From Bacteroidales bacterium (GTDB lineage Bacteria > Bacteroidota > Bacteroidia > Bacteroidales > UBA932): a stretch of 64,000 bases of DNA. The stretch spans positions 20,643 to 84,642 of the forward strand of contig JAFPVJ010000004.1 in assembly GCA_017400135.1 (NCBI GenBank), given 5' to 3'. How positions within the stretch are numbered: position 1 is the first letter of the stretch; each line of letters starts with the position of its first letter. Below are positions 1-9,293 of the stretch, piece by piece. The notes under the pieces were generated by a model. It saw only the letters and a list, made by a program, of their open reading frames with translations. It was not told the DNA's origin and did no database searches. The translations under genes and the position numbers were made by a program.

Positions 1-1
1 G

Positions 2-1603
2 AAGGTCAAGGCGAGCCGCTTTGTGACCGGCGGCGTATTCCTGGCCCTGATGGCGTTCTTTGCGCTGACCCTGTTGCTGCTTACGCGCCGGCACCGTTCG
101 GCGACCGTTTTCGAGAAGAACTATTTCCGTTCCCGCGTTTCCAGCGTGCTGGTCCTGTCCCTGGTGCTCACCCTGGTCGTCCTGGCCGCCGTGAGTGTGT
201 ATTTCGTCTATGACCGTAGCGCCGAGAACCTCTCTTCGATGATGTCGGACAAGGTCAATTCCATCCAGGCGCTGCTGGAGGCGGCCTGCCGGGATGCGAA
301 GTCGGTCGACGACTTGGGGAGCAAGGAGTTCAAGGATGCTTTCGAGTCCGCGAGCAACACCCTGAAATCCGACATTACCTTATACGGTACGGACGGCAAG
401 GTGTTCGATTCCACGACGCCGGAGATTTTCGACCGCCTGCTGCTGGGCTGCCGCGTAAACCAGGTCGCCTTCCATGCGATCACACACGAGAACAAGCGTT
501 ACTTCATCCAGCGCGAGAAGATCAGCGGCAAGCCCTACAGCGCCCTTTATGCCCCGATCCGGAATGCGGAAGGAAAGATCCTTGCCCTGATGAGTTCCCC
601 TTACACGGGGGAGAACTATGACCTGATGATGGATGCCGTGATGCATTTCGTCACGATCCTCACCGTATTCCTCATCCTGCTGATCATCGCTCGTTTCATG
701 ATCCGCGCGATCGTGGGCAAGATGTTCAAGCCGCTGGAACTGATGGGCAAGAAGATGAGCGCCGCGGATGTCGAGAGCCTGGAGCATATCCGTTACGACA
801 ACGACGACGAGATCACTTCGCTGGTGCGCTCGTACAACCGCATGGTCGACGACCTGACCCGGAGTACCCGGGAGCTGGCACAGGCAGAACGCGACAAGGC
901 CTGGAGTGCGATGGCCCGTCAGGTCGCCCACGAAATCAAGAACCCGCTGACGCCGATGAAGCTCCAGATCCAGCGCCTGATCCGGCTCAAGGAGCGGAAT
1001 GCGCCGGGCTGGGAGGACCGTTTCGATGAAATGTCTGCGATCGTCCTGGACCATATCGACATCCTGACGGAGACGGCCAACGAATTCTCCACCTTCGCCA
1101 AACTGTACAGCGAGGAACCCACGCGCATCGACCTGGACCGCCTGATTCGGGAGGAACTGTCGATGTTCGACAACAAGGAGGGGATCAGCTTCGAGTACCT
1201 GGGCCTCGAGGGCGTGACGGTGATGGGACCGAAACCGCAGCTGACGCGGGTGATCGTCAACCTGGTCGCCAATGCGGTGCAGGCCGTGGAGGGCCGTCAA
1301 CAGGATGAATTGGAACACGGGGAAGAGCCGGCGCCGGGCCGTGTTCTGGTCCAGCTGCGCCAGTCGTCGGAGGACGGATTCTATGACATCGTCGTGGAGG
1401 ATAACGGACGCGGCGTGTCGGAGGAGAACCGTCCCAAGCTGTTTACCCCCAACTTTACGACCAAGACCGGTGGCACGGGCCTGGGTCTGGCGATCAGCCG
1501 CAGCATCCTGGAGAAATGCGGTGCCACGATCGAGTATTCCACTTCTTTCGCCTTGGGCGGGGCCTGTTTCACCGTCCGTTACCCGAAACAATTAAAAGGA
1601 TAA
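2..1603 (+). CDS. NtrY-like sensor histidine kinase (5' end outside window)
   Basis: The frame is open to the window edge, so the N-terminus is cut; a GTG at 23 is the first start-like codon inside. Hydrophobic segments near residues 10-25 and 45-70 and again near 210-235 flank a sensor region, as in a membrane kinase. A HAMP linker follows. The HisKA H-box reads ARQVAHEIKNPLTP, with the phospho-accepting His about residue 303 from the GTG. The ATPase domain has the N-box (NLVANAVQA), DNGRGV and GGTGLGLAIS. The H-box followed by NPLTPMKLQIQRL is typical of NtrY-type kinases. No response regulator gene is in the window; it may lie upstream. It ends 4 bp before the next gene, so the two are probably co-transcribed. 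The signal sensed is unknown. Confidence 0.9.
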   Translation, partial: KVKASRFVTGGVFLALMAFFALTLLLLTRRHRSATVFEKNYFRSRVSSVLVLSLVLTLVVLAAVSVYFVYDRSAENLSSMMSDKVNSIQALLEAACRDAKSVDDLGSKEFKDAFESASNTLKSDITLYGTDGKVFDSTTPEIFDRLLLGCRVNQVAFHAITHENKRYFIQREKISGKPYSALYAPIRNAEGKILALMSSPYTGENYDLMMDAVMHFVTILTVFLILLIIARFMIRAIVGKMFKPLELMGKKMSAADVESLEHIRYDNDDEITSLVRSYNRMVDDLTRSTRELAQAERDKAWSAMARQVAHEIKNPLTPMKLQIQRLIRLKERNAPGWEDRFDEMSAIVLDHIDILTETANEFSTFAKLYSEEPTRIDLDRLIREELSMFDNKEGISFEYLGLEGVTVMGPKPQLTRVIVNLVANAVQAVEGRQQDELEHGEEPAPGRVLVQLRQSSEDGFYDIVVEDNGRGVSEENRPKLFTPNFTTKTGGTGLGLAISRSILEKCGATIEYSTSFALGGACFTVRYPKQLKG

Positions 1604-1607
1604 GTAT

Positions 1608-2690
1608 ATGAAAAAGTTATTTGTTGTGATGATGGCGGTCCTGCTGTTCGCATCCTGTGCGAAACAGGCGCGCATACCGGTTTACGTGTGGGGTTCCCCT
1701 GCCGCGGACGAGAACGCCCTTCGGGAGCAATATGCCTTATTCAGGCAGCACGGGGTCACGGGTGTCTGCTTCAATTGCGGATGGGACCTGGAAATGATGG
1801 CGAAAGCCTCCGCCCTGGCCCACGAATACGGCCTGGAATACCATGCGTGGATTCCGACGATGATCGACGGCGGGCAGGATCCTTCCTGGTACACGGTCAA
1901 CCGCCTGGGCGAGTCGTCTTACGACCGTCCCGCGTATGTGCCGTATTACAAGACCTTGGATCCGCACAATCCGGAGGTCATCGAATACCTGGTCAACCGC
2001 TATTCGGAAGCCGCCGCCATCCCGACGGTGGATTACGTGCAGCTCGACTATATCCGCTATGCCGACGTGATCTTGTCGCGCGGCCTGTGGGACAAGTACG
2101 GCCTCGAGATGAACGAGGAATATCCGGAGGCGGACTATTGCTATTGCGACGACTGCGTGGAGGACTTCAAGTCCAAGACGGGGATCGACATCCGGGCGAT
2201 GGAGGATCCTTCGAAGTGCGAGGAATGGGCCGAGTTCCGCTGCAACGTGGTGACGGCCCTGGTCAACCGGATCGCGGCAGCGGTCCACACGCAGGGCAAG
2301 AAGATCAGCGCGGACGTTTTCCCGGGACCGGACAGCTATGCGCGCTGGATGGTCCGCCAGCAATGGAACGACTGGGCGGTCGACGCCTTCTTCCCGATGA
2401 ATTACAACGACTTCTACCTTGAGCCGGCCTCCTGGGTCGGTGACGTCACGCGGGAGGAAGTCGTCAGTGTCGCCGAGCGGGACATCCCGGTCTACAGCGG
2501 CCTGTTCATCTGCAAGGATTGGCAGAACAAGGACCAGATTGAGGATCCCGAAGGCCACGGCCTCCTCCCCTCCGAACTGGAAGAAGCCGTCCTCGGCGCC
2601 ATGGACGCCGGAGCCGCCGGCATCTGCCTCTTCAGCGCCGGTTCCATGACCCCCGACCACTGGGCCGTCCTCGACCGCCTGATCAGGTAG
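1608..2690 (+). CDS. Lipoprotein with glycoside-hydrolase-like TIM barrel
   Basis: The 360-residue product begins with an SPII signal (MKKLFVVMMAVLLFASC, lipidated Cys17), so it is expected at the cell envelope. The body resembles the loosely defined family-10-like/GHL10-type glycosidases. YVQLDYIRYAD about residues 145-155 matches the pattern in which an Asp follows a beta strand, and DAFFPMNYND near residue 265 matches the late-barrel M-N-Y motif. A Cys-rich stretch (YCYCDDCVEDF) near residue 180 is unusual and could bind metal or form disulfides. The substrate cannot be told from sequence. It follows the kinase gene by 4 bp. Glycosidase-like fold is fairly likely; enzymatic activity is not shown. 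Confidence 0.7.
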   Translation: MKKLFVVMMAVLLFASCAKQARIPVYVWGSPAADENALREQYALFRQHGVTGVCFNCGWDLEMMAKASALAHEYGLEYHAWIPTMIDGGQDPSWYTVNRLGESSYDRPAYVPYYKTLDPHNPEVIEYLVNRYSEAAAIPTVDYVQLDYIRYADVILSRGLWDKYGLEMNEEYPEADYCYCDDCVEDFKSKTGIDIRAMEDPSKCEEWAEFRCNVVTALVNRIAAAVHTQGKKISADVFPGPDSYARWMVRQQWNDWAVDAFFPMNYNDFYLEPASWVGDVTREEVVSVAERDIPVYSGLFICKDWQNKDQIEDPEGHGLLPSELEEAVLGAMDAGAAGICLFSAGSMTPDHWAVLDRLIR

Positions 2691-2702
2691 ACATTCGAGC
2701 CG

Positions 2703-2774
2703 GAGAAGGCAGTGTGCTGCAGGAAGCATTCCCCGAAGGGTTCAATTCTGCTTCCTGCAGCACACTGCCTTCTC
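2703..2774. repeat. Perfect 26-bp inverted repeat between convergent genes
   Basis: Bases 2703-2728 are exactly the reverse complement of 2749-2774, with a 20-base loop (2729-2748). It sits between the stops of the lipoprotein gene (+) and der (-). There is no T-tract after either arm, so it is not a standard intrinsic terminator, although it could still terminate or protect both mRNAs. It could also be a REP-type palindromic element. Confidence 0.85.
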
Positions 2775-2787
2775 TGGCTGGGAAAAT

Positions 2788-4098
2788 CTATTTCTGCCGG
2801 ATAAAGATCTGGATCGGGCAGCCGCAGAAGTTGAAGAACGACCGCAACTGGTTCTCCAGGAAACGCTTGTACGGGTCCTTGACATACTGCGGGAGATTGC
2901 AGAAGAACGCGAAGGACGGGAAACGCGTAGGGAGCTGGGTGATGTACTTGATCTTCACATACTTCCCCTTCCAGGCCGGCGGCGGAGTCTCCTCGATGAC
3001 CGGCAGCAGCGCCTCGTTCAGCCGCGCCGTCGGGATTTTCTGCGCATAATTGGCCGACACGTCGGCGATGGCGTCCAGGACATTCAGGATCCGCTGCTTC
3101 TCCGTCACGGAAGTGAAGATGATCGGCACGTCGTCGAAAGGCGCGATCCGGCGCCGGAGCGCCTCGGTATAATCCCGCATCGTGTTGCTCTCCTTCTCGA
3201 AGAGATCCCACTTGTTGACCACGATCACGCAGCCCTTGCGGTTGCGCACAATCAGGTTGAACACATTCATGTCCTGCGCCTCCATGCCCTGTGTGGCATC
3301 GATCATCAGCACGCACACATTCGCATTCTCGATCGCCCGGATGGACCGCATCACGGAATAGAACTCCAGGTCCTCGTGGACCTTGGACTTGCGCCGCATG
3401 CCGGCCGTATCCACCAGCATGAATTCGTGGCCGAACTTGTTGAAATAAGTCGCGATCGAATCGCGCGTTGTGCCGGCGACGGGCGTGACGATATTCCGCT
3501 CCTCGCCCAGCAGGGCGTTGGTCAGCGACGACTTGCCCACATTCGGCTTGCCCACGATCGCCACGTGCGGCAGGTCGGGCCGGTCCTGTGGATCGGGCCC
3601 CTCATCCGGAGGCAGCACCCGCACGATCTCGTCCAGCAGGTCCCCGGTCCCGCTGCCGTTGGCCGCGGAAATGCTCCAGATCTCACCCAACCCAAGTCCG
3701 TAGAAATCGTACGCGTCGTACATCTTGGCGCCGGAATCCACCTTGTTGACACAAAGGATCACCGGCTTCTTGGACCGCCGCAGCACGTCGGCGATTTCGG
3801 CGTCGTAGTCCGTGATGCCCGTCGCGGCTTCCACCATGAAAAGAACCACATCCGACTCGTCGATCGCAATCTGCACCTGCTGGCGGATCGCCGACTCGAA
3901 GACGTCGTCGGAGTTGGTGGTATAGCCGCCGGTATCGACGACGCTGAACTCCCGGCCGCACCACTCGCAGCGGCCGTAATGGCGGTCGCGGGTCACGCCC
4001 GCGGTGTCGTCGACGATGGCTTTGCGCATGCCGACAAGGCGGTTGAAGAGGGTGGACTTTCCGACATTCGGCCGGCCGACGATGGATACGAGTGACAT
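2788..4098 (-). CDS. der: Ribosome-assembly GTPase Der (EngA)
   Basis: Der has two tandem GTPase domains and acts in late assembly of the 50S ribosomal subunit. Both P-loops are visible: GRPNVGKST near residues 8-16 and GKPNVGKSS near 182-190. Each is followed by its DTGG/DTAG (G3) and NKVD/NKWD (G4) motifs. The C-terminal KH-like domain ends [20 protein letters not shown]. The length of 436 residues is usual. It is the last gene of the minus-strand operon engB-prs-(small membrane protein)-der, 5 bp after the small gene. Confidence 0.97.
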   Translation of the reverse strand: MSLVSIVGRPNVGKSTLFNRLVGMRKAIVDDTAGVTRDRHYGRCEWCGREFSVVDTGGYTTNSDDVFESAIRQQVQIAIDESDVVLFMVEAATGITDYDAEIADVLRRSKKPVILCVNKVDSGAKMYDAYDFYGLGLGEIWSISAANGSGTGDLLDEIVRVLPPDEGPDPQDRPDLPHVAIVGKPNVGKSSLTNALLGEERNIVTPVAGTTRDSIATYFNKFGHEFMLVDTAGMRRKSKVHEDLEFYSVMRSIRAIENANVCVLMIDATQGMEAQDMNVFNLIVRNRKGCVIVVNKWDLFEKESNTMRDYTEALRRRIAPFDDVPIIFTSVTEKQRILNVLDAIADVSANYAQKIPTARLNEALLPVIEETPPPAWKGKYVKIKYITQLPTRFPSFAFFCNLPQYVKDPYKRFLENQLRSFFNFCGCPIQIFIRQK

Positions 4099-4103
4099 AG
4101 ACG

Positions 4104-4358
4104 TTACGCTTTTTTATACAGGCTGCAGCCTTCGCAGGAGGGATCCGTGCTCCCCGTGCAGGCTGCGTGCAGGGGGCGCTCCTTGCGGTCCAGTTCCTCC
4201 ATTTCTTCCTTCATGCAACGGATGCCCAGGCGCCGCATCTCCTTGTTGGAACCGACCTCGTACTCGGGGAAACGCCCGTCTTTCCGGAAGAGTATGTTGA
4301 AACACATTCCGAAGACGCCGAGCCCGACGAGGACCAGTGTGACAAGGAATAGGGTCAT
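4104..4358 (-). CDS. Small membrane-anchored Cys-containing protein
   Basis: An 84-residue product with one N-terminal membrane helix (about residues 3-24). A cytoplasmic tail follows, with the pattern [21 protein letters not shown] and a C-terminal cluster of cysteines ([12 protein letters not shown]). It sits 9 bp after prs and 5 bp before der on the same strand, which supports it being a real, co-transcribed gene. The single helix plus Cys cluster is loosely reminiscent of small maturation factors such as NqrM, but I do not recognise a firm family and assign no function. Confidence 0.75.
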   Translation of the reverse strand: MTLFLVTLVLVGLGVFGMCFNILFRKDGRFPEYEVGSNKEMRRLGIRCMKEEMEELDRKERPLHAACTGSTDPSCEGCSLYKKA

Positions 4359-4367
4359 GCCTGGGGA

Positions 4368-5345
4368 CTAATGGATGAATTCCGAACTGATCGGCTCGTA
4401 ATTGTAGATCTTGCGGATGATGCGGGCGAAGACGCCGGTCATCGAAATGACCTTGATCTTGCTGGTATCGACCGCGGGATCCGTCGTGAGCGGGATGGTG
4501 TCGGTGATATAGACCGCCTTGAGGGCCGAGTTGTTGATATTCTCGAAAGCCTTGCCGGAAAGGATGCCGTGGGAAGCGCAGGCCATCACGCTGGCGGCTC
4601 CTTTGGACATCAGCACGTCGGCTGCCTTGCTCAGGGTGCCGGCCGTGTCGATCATGTCGTCGACGATGATGATGTTCTTGCCTTCCACTTCGCCGATGGC
4701 CGTGATTGAAGAGACGACGTTGGCCCGCTCGCGGGACTTGTGGCAGATCACCACCGGGCAGCCCAGCTCACGGGCGTAGGTGTTGGCCCGCTTGGCACCG
4801 CCCATGTCCGGCGCGGCGATCGCGAGGTTGTCGATGCCCAGGGACTTGATGAACGGGATGAACACCTTGCTGGCATATATGTGGTCCACGGGGAAGTCGA
4901 AGAACCCCTGGATCTGGTCGGCATGGAGGTCGCAGGTCATCACCCGGTCTGCGCCCGCAGCCTTCAGGAGGTTGGCGACGAGCTTGGCTCCGATCGACAC
5001 GCGGGGGCGGTCCTTACGGTCCTGGCGTGCCCAGCCGAAGTAGGGGATCACGGCGATCACCTTGTCGGCGGAAGCCCGCTTGGCGGCATCGATGGTGAGC
5101 AGAAGCTCCATCAGGTTGTCGGTCGGAGGGAAGGTGGACTGGATGAGGAAGACGGTCGCACCACGCACGCTCTCAGTAAAAGCGGGCTGAAACTCGCCGT
5201 CGCTGAACGGGGTCACAACCAAGTCTCCGAGCCGGTAGGGTCCTTCCCCTTCTTCGCGGGAAGCGTTCAGCTCGTCAACGACTTTGGCAGCAAAATCTTT
5301 GGATGCCCGGCAGGCAAACAATTCGATGCGGTGTTCTTTGATCAT
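4368..5345 (-). CDS. prs: Ribose-phosphate pyrophosphokinase
   Basis: This enzyme makes PRPP from ribose 5-phosphate and ATP, feeding purine, pyrimidine, NAD, His and Trp synthesis. The 325 residues match the class I family. Visible motifs are FSDGEFQ near the N-terminus, PYFGWARQDRKDRPR (ATP/flexible region), DLHADQIQGFFDFPVDH (metal/signature) and the PRPP loop IIIVDDMIDTAGTL. The gene starts 2 bp after the engB stop, within the four-gene minus-strand operon. Confidence 0.97.
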   Translation of the reverse strand: MIKEHRIELFACRASKDFAAKVVDELNASREEGEGPYRLGDLVVTPFSDGEFQPAFTESVRGATVFLIQSTFPPTDNLMELLLTIDAAKRASADKVIAVIPYFGWARQDRKDRPRVSIGAKLVANLLKAAGADRVMTCDLHADQIQGFFDFPVDHIYASKVFIPFIKSLGIDNLAIAAPDMGGAKRANTYARELGCPVVICHKSRERANVVSSITAIGEVEGKNIIIVDDMIDTAGTLSKAADVLMSKGAASVMACASHGILSGKAFENINNSALKAVYITDTIPLTTDPAVDTSKIKVISMTGVFARIIRKIYNYEPISSEFIH

Positions 5346-5347
5346 GA

Positions 5348-5944
5348 CTATGTTGCAGATAAAATGGATTCAATGAAGGAAAGGATCTCTTCCTTGCCCT
5401 TGCCGGTCTCGGCGGAACTGAGGAAACAGGGGGGCAGTTCCTCCCAGGACTCGAGCAGCCGCTCCCGGTCCCGGGCGATCTGGTTCTCCAGGGCGACCGG
5501 GCCCAGTTTGTCACACTTGGTGAAAATAATGGCGAAGGGAATGCCGTTCTCCCCGAGGTCGCAGAGGAAATCCCAGTCGGCGGCCCCGATATCGTGGCGT
5601 GCGTCGATCAGGACGAAAAGGATCTGCATCTCGGCGGAATTGAAAACGTAATCCCGGACGATGGTCCGGAGTTCGTCGCGGCCCTTCTGCGAAAGCTTGG
5701 CGTAGCCGTAGCCCGGCAGGTCCACCAGATACCAGCGGTCGTTGATGAGGAAATGGTTGACCAGTTTGGTCTTTCCGGGGGTGGAAGAGGTCATCGCAAG
5801 CTTGTGGTTGCCTGCGAGCATGTTGATCAGGGAGGATTTGCCCACGTTGGATCGGCCGATGAAGGCGAACTCAGGCAGGGCCGGCGACGGTTTCCTGTCG
5901 GTCCGGGTGCTGCTTCCGGCGAATCGGGCTGAAACAATCTTCAT
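5348..5944 (-). CDS. engB: Ribosome-biogenesis GTPase EngB/YsxC
   Basis: A 198-residue EngB-type GTPase, linked in other bacteria to 50S maturation. It has the P-loop GRSNVGKSSL near residues 30-39, a G3 region DLPGYGYAKLS, and FTKCDK as the G4 motif, all characteristic of EngB. It is the first gene of the operon that also carries prs and der, so two ribosome GTPases share one transcript. A TATCTTTG -7 box lies 22 bp upstream on the minus strand. Confidence 0.96.
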   Translation of the reverse strand: MKIVSARFAGSSTRTDRKPSPALPEFAFIGRSNVGKSSLINMLAGNHKLAMTSSTPGKTKLVNHFLINDRWYLVDLPGYGYAKLSQKGRDELRTIVRDYVFNSAEMQILFVLIDARHDIGAADWDFLCDLGENGIPFAIIFTKCDKLGPVALENQIARDRERLLESWEELPPCFLSSAETGKGKEEILSFIESILSAT

Positions 5945-5965
5945 ATCCTTTCTTCAAATGCAATG

Positions 5966-5973
5966 CAAAGATA
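5966..5973 (-). promoter_or_regulatory. -7 box (TATCTTTG) for the engB operon
   Basis: The plus-strand bases read CAAAGATA, giving TATCTTTG on the minus strand. This matches the Bacteroidota TAnnTTTG -7 element and sits 22 bp upstream of the engB start. It forms a divergent pair with the xseA promoter. Confidence 0.75.
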
Positions 5974-5997
5974 GGAAAAAAAGCCTTTATTTTTTGC

Positions 5998-6005
5998 TAA
6001 ATTTG
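5998..6005 (+). promoter_or_regulatory. -7 box (TAAATTTG) for xseA
   Basis: TAAATTTG matches TAnnTTTG exactly and ends 22 bp before the xseA ATG. It is the last strong promoter-like site before the greA promoter at about 18.88 kb, so it may drive the whole xseA-glycogen-ribF run. Confidence 0.75.
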
Positions 6006-6027
6006 CAACAGTTGCTGATGCTTTGAG

Positions 6028-7134
6028 ATGGAAAATGATTTTGTGGATTTACTGACCCTCCAGAGGGGCTTGCAAGAGGGGATAGAGGACCTGTTCCCGG
6101 ACCGGATCCGGGTGCGGGCGGAGGTCAGCTCGGTGGGTGTGAAGGGGGGGCATTGCTATCTCGAGCTCTGCCAGACTGAAAAGGGCAGGGTGGTGGCCAA
6201 GGTCCGGGCCGTCATCTGGCGCGACCGCTATTTCCTCCTTTCCGCCATGTTCCGGGAAGAAACCGGTTCCGACCTGCAGGCCGGGATGACCATCCTCGCC
6301 GGGGTTCGGGTCTCCTACCATGAAGTTTTCGGCTTGACGCTCGTCGTCGAAGAACTGGATCCGGGGATGACTCTCGGCGAGCAAGAGCGGATCCGGCGCG
6401 AGACCATCGCCAAACTGGAGGAGGAAGGCCTGATCGACCGGCAGAAGTCCCTCACGCTGCCGGACCTGCCCTACCGCCTGGCGGTCATCTCGACCGATAC
6501 CGCCGCCGGCTGGGGCGATTTCCGCCACCACCTGACGGAGAATGAATACGGCTTCCGTTTTCAGGTGGACCTGTTCGAAGCGACGATGCAGGGCGAGTCG
6601 GCGCCGGCCTCCATTTCGGATGCCATCGACGCCGCCGTGGCCTCGAAAGAACCTTACGACGCCATCCTGATCCTGCGCGGCGGCGGGTCCAATTTCGACC
6701 TGGCCTGCTTTGACGATTACGGCCTGTGTTTCAACATCGCGAGCTGCGACATCCCGATCCTGACGGCTATCGGGCACGAGCGGGACCGCCACGTGGCGGA
6801 CCTTGTCGCCTATCAGGATGTCAAGACGCCGACGGCCCTGGCGGACCTGTTCCTGGATCTCTACATCGGGGAGGACGAAACTATTTCGAGCTATGTCACC
6901 CGCCTGCGCCTGGCCTTCGTGAATAAGCTGAACGCGATGTCCTCCCGCATCGAACTACTCGCCTCGCGCATCAAGGCGGCGGACCCCCGCGGCATCCTGT
7001 CCCGGGGCTATGCCCTCGCGACCGACGCGAAGGGGGTGATTCTGAAAAGTGCGGCCGCCGTCCAGCCCGGAGACCGGGTGGACGTGCTGTTCGCCGACGG
7101 CAAACTGAATTGTACGGTAGATGGAAAAGTTTGA
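6028..7134 (+). CDS. xseA: Exodeoxyribonuclease VII large subunit
   Basis: XseA is the catalytic and scaffold subunit of exonuclease VII, which degrades single-stranded DNA to oligonucleotides. The N-terminal OB-fold carries VRAEVSSVGVKGGHCYLEL. The nuclease domain shows LRGGGSNFDLACFDDY and IGHERDRHVADLVAYQDVKTPT, both hallmarks. At 368 residues it is on the short side for the family (often 400-450), mainly because the C-terminal coiled coil is reduced. It overlaps xseB by 14 bp, as expected for the two-subunit enzyme. Confidence 0.95.
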   Translation: MENDFVDLLTLQRGLQEGIEDLFPDRIRVRAEVSSVGVKGGHCYLELCQTEKGRVVAKVRAVIWRDRYFLLSAMFREETGSDLQAGMTILAGVRVSYHEVFGLTLVVEELDPGMTLGEQERIRRETIAKLEEEGLIDRQKSLTLPDLPYRLAVISTDTAAGWGDFRHHLTENEYGFRFQVDLFEATMQGESAPASISDAIDAAVASKEPYDAILILRGGGSNFDLACFDDYGLCFNIASCDIPILTAIGHERDRHVADLVAYQDVKTPTALADLFLDLYIGEDETISSYVTRLRLAFVNKLNAMSSRIELLASRIKAADPRGILSRGYALATDAKGVILKSAAAVQPGDRVDVLFADGKLNCTVDGKV

Positions 7135-7297
7135 TTACAAGGAAGCGGTCGCGACCCTGGAGAAGATCCTTGCCAAGGTGGAGGATCCCGCGACCGGCAT
7201 CGATGACATCGACAAATATGTGCGGCAGGCGGAAGAGTTGACTTCCCGTTGCCGGGAATATCTGCGCAGCGTGCGCGAAAAAGTGGACGCGATATGA
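7121..7297 (+). CDS. xseB: Exodeoxyribonuclease VII small subunit
   Basis: This 58-residue gene starts with the ATG at 7121, inside the end of xseA, and stops at 7295-7297. The product begins MEKFDYKEAVATLEKIL and continues as a helical hairpin, the usual XseB pattern (xYxEaxxxLexIv). XseB binds the XseA coiled coil to form exonuclease VII. Its stop overlaps the ATG of the branching-enzyme gene (ATATGA), so translation is probably coupled to the glycogen genes. Confidence 0.9.
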   Translation: MEKFDYKEAVATLEKILAKVEDPATGIDDIDKYVRQAEELTSRCREYLRSVREKVDAI

Positions 7298-9285
7298 ACA
7301 TTTACGACACAGACCCGTATCTGATGCCCTTCAAGGAGGCCATCGATGCCCGTCACAGCCGTATCCAGGCCTGCCGGGACCGTTTTGCCAAGGATGGTTC
7401 GCTCAGCGCCGGGATCAACAACCATCTGTACTACGGCTTGCACCGGGAAAAGGATGGATCCTGGATCTTCCGCGAATGGGCGCCCAACGCCACGCGGATC
7501 TGGATGGTCGGCGAATTCAACAACTGGCACCGGACCGAAGGCTGGGCGCTCAAGCCCATCGGGGACGGGAGCTGGGAACTGCGCGTTCCCGGGATGCTGC
7601 TGCACCACGGCGCGCTGTACAAGCTTTTCATCGAATGGCCCGGAGGCGGCGCCGAACGTCTGCCTTCCTACGCCACCCGCTGCGTCCAGGACCCGGAGAC
7701 GAAGGTCTTCTGCGCGCAGGTCTGGGATCCGACTCCCTACCGGTGGAAACACGGCCGTGCCGGCAAGCGCCCCCATCCCCTGATCTACGAGTGTCATATC
7801 GGAATGAGCGGCGAGGAGGAGAAGGTGTCTTCCTTTGAAGATTTCCGCCGGAACGTCCTCCCGAAGGTGGCGGACCTGGGCTACAACGTCCTGCAGATCA
7901 TGGCCTTGCAGGAGCATCCCTACTATGGCTCCTTCGGCTATCAGGTGTCCAATTTCTATGCCCTCAGTTCGCGTTTCGGCACGCCCGAGGAATTCAAGGC
8001 GCTGGTGGATGACGCCCACGGGAAAGGGATCGCCGTCGTGATGGACCTGGTCCATTCGCACAGCGTCAGCAACGAGGCGGAAGGCCTGAGCCGCTTCGAC
8101 GGCCGCGAGGACCTGTATTTCTACAATGGTCCGCAGGGACACCATCCCGCCTGGGATTCCCGCTGCTTTGACTATGGCAAGGACGAGACCAAGTACTTCC
8201 TGCTCTCCAACTGCAAGTTCTGGATGGAGGAATACCGCCTGGACGGGTTCCGTTTCGACGGCGTGACCAGCATGCTGTACTGGGACCACGGCCTGGGCAA
8301 GGATTTTGGCGATTACGCCCTCTATTTCGACCAGGGCGTGGACGAGAACGCCGTGACCTACCTCGCCCTTGCGAACATGCTGGTTCATGAGATCGCTCCC
8401 AACGCCTTCACCATCGCGGAGGACGTCAGCGGCATGGCCGGCCTGGCCGCGCCATTCCGCAAGGGAGGCATCGGTTTCGACTTTCGCATGTCGATGGGCG
8501 TGGCGGACCACTGGATCAAGTGGATCAAGGAGCGCCGCGACGAGGACTGGTCGCCCGGAGAAATCTGGTGGGAGCTGACCAACAAGCGAGAGGATGAGAA
8601 GACCATCAGTTACGCCGAGTGCCACGACCAGGCGCTCGTGGGTGACAAGACCCTGATATTCAGGCTGATGGACAAGGAGATGTATTTCTCGATGGCGAAG
8701 GACTCGCAGAGCCTGGTCGTGGACCGGGGGATCGCCCTGCACAAGATGATACGCCTCATTACCGCCGCGACGGCGGGGGACGGCTATCTCAACTTCATGG
8801 GCAACGAGTTCGGGCATCCCGAGTGGATCGACTTCCCCCGGGAGGGGAACGGCTGGTCCTACGCCCACGCTCGCCGGCAGTGGTCGCTCGCGGAGCCGGA
8901 CTACCTGCGCTACAAATACCTGCGCGACTTCGACAAGGCGATGGTGCGCTATATCAAGAAGAATCATATCCTCTCGGCGCGCCCGGTGCTGCTGGTCGCG
9001 GACGAGGAGAAGAAAATATTGATATTCAGCAGAAATAACAGTATCTTTGCATTCAATTTCCATCCGACCGGCTCTTTTGCCGATTATGGATTTTCGGCTC
9101 CGGCCGGCACGTACAGGCTCGTAGGGAGCACGGATGACAAGGCATTCGACGGTTTCGGCCGCCTCAAGGCGGGGGAGACCCACGTGTCCATCCATGAGAA
9201 ATCACCGAACGGAAACCCTTCCTTCGATGATACGCTTTACCTATACCTGCCCGGCCGCTGTGCGGCGGTATATGAAAAACTGTAA
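7294..9285 (+). CDS. glgB: 1,4-alpha-glucan branching enzyme (GH13)
   Basis: The enzyme introduces alpha-1,6 branches into glycogen. I chose the ATG at 7294, overlapping the xseB stop, because homologous sequence begins MNIYDTDPYLMPFKEAI; an in-frame ATG at 7249 lies inside xseB. The 663 residues resemble the eukaryote-like branching enzymes common in Bacteroidota. A CBM48 region (REWAPNATRIWMVGEFNNWH) is followed by the GH13 barrel. The catalytic Asp is in GFRFDGVTSM (about residue 322) and the acid Glu in IAEDVSGM (about 376). The YAECHDQALVGDKT segment completes the active site. First enzyme of the glycogen locus. Confidence 0.95.
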   Translation: MNIYDTDPYLMPFKEAIDARHSRIQACRDRFAKDGSLSAGINNHLYYGLHREKDGSWIFREWAPNATRIWMVGEFNNWHRTEGWALKPIGDGSWELRVPGMLLHHGALYKLFIEWPGGGAERLPSYATRCVQDPETKVFCAQVWDPTPYRWKHGRAGKRPHPLIYECHIGMSGEEEKVSSFEDFRRNVLPKVADLGYNVLQIMALQEHPYYGSFGYQVSNFYALSSRFGTPEEFKALVDDAHGKGIAVVMDLVHSHSVSNEAEGLSRFDGREDLYFYNGPQGHHPAWDSRCFDYGKDETKYFLLSNCKFWMEEYRLDGFRFDGVTSMLYWDHGLGKDFGDYALYFDQGVDENAVTYLALANMLVHEIAPNAFTIAEDVSGMAGLAAPFRKGGIGFDFRMSMGVADHWIKWIKERRDEDWSPGEIWWELTNKREDEKTISYAECHDQALVGDKTLIFRLMDKEMYFSMAKDSQSLVVDRGIALHKMIRLITAATAGDGYLNFMGNEFGHPEWIDFPREGNGWSYAHARRQWSLAEPDYLRYKYLRDFDKAMVRYIKKNHILSARPVLLVADEEKKILIFSRNNSIFAFNFHPTGSFADYGFSAPAGTYRLVGSTDDKAFDGFGRLKAGETHVSIHEKSPNGNPSFDDTLYLYLPGRCAAVYEKL

Positions 9286-9293
9286 GATTTGAT

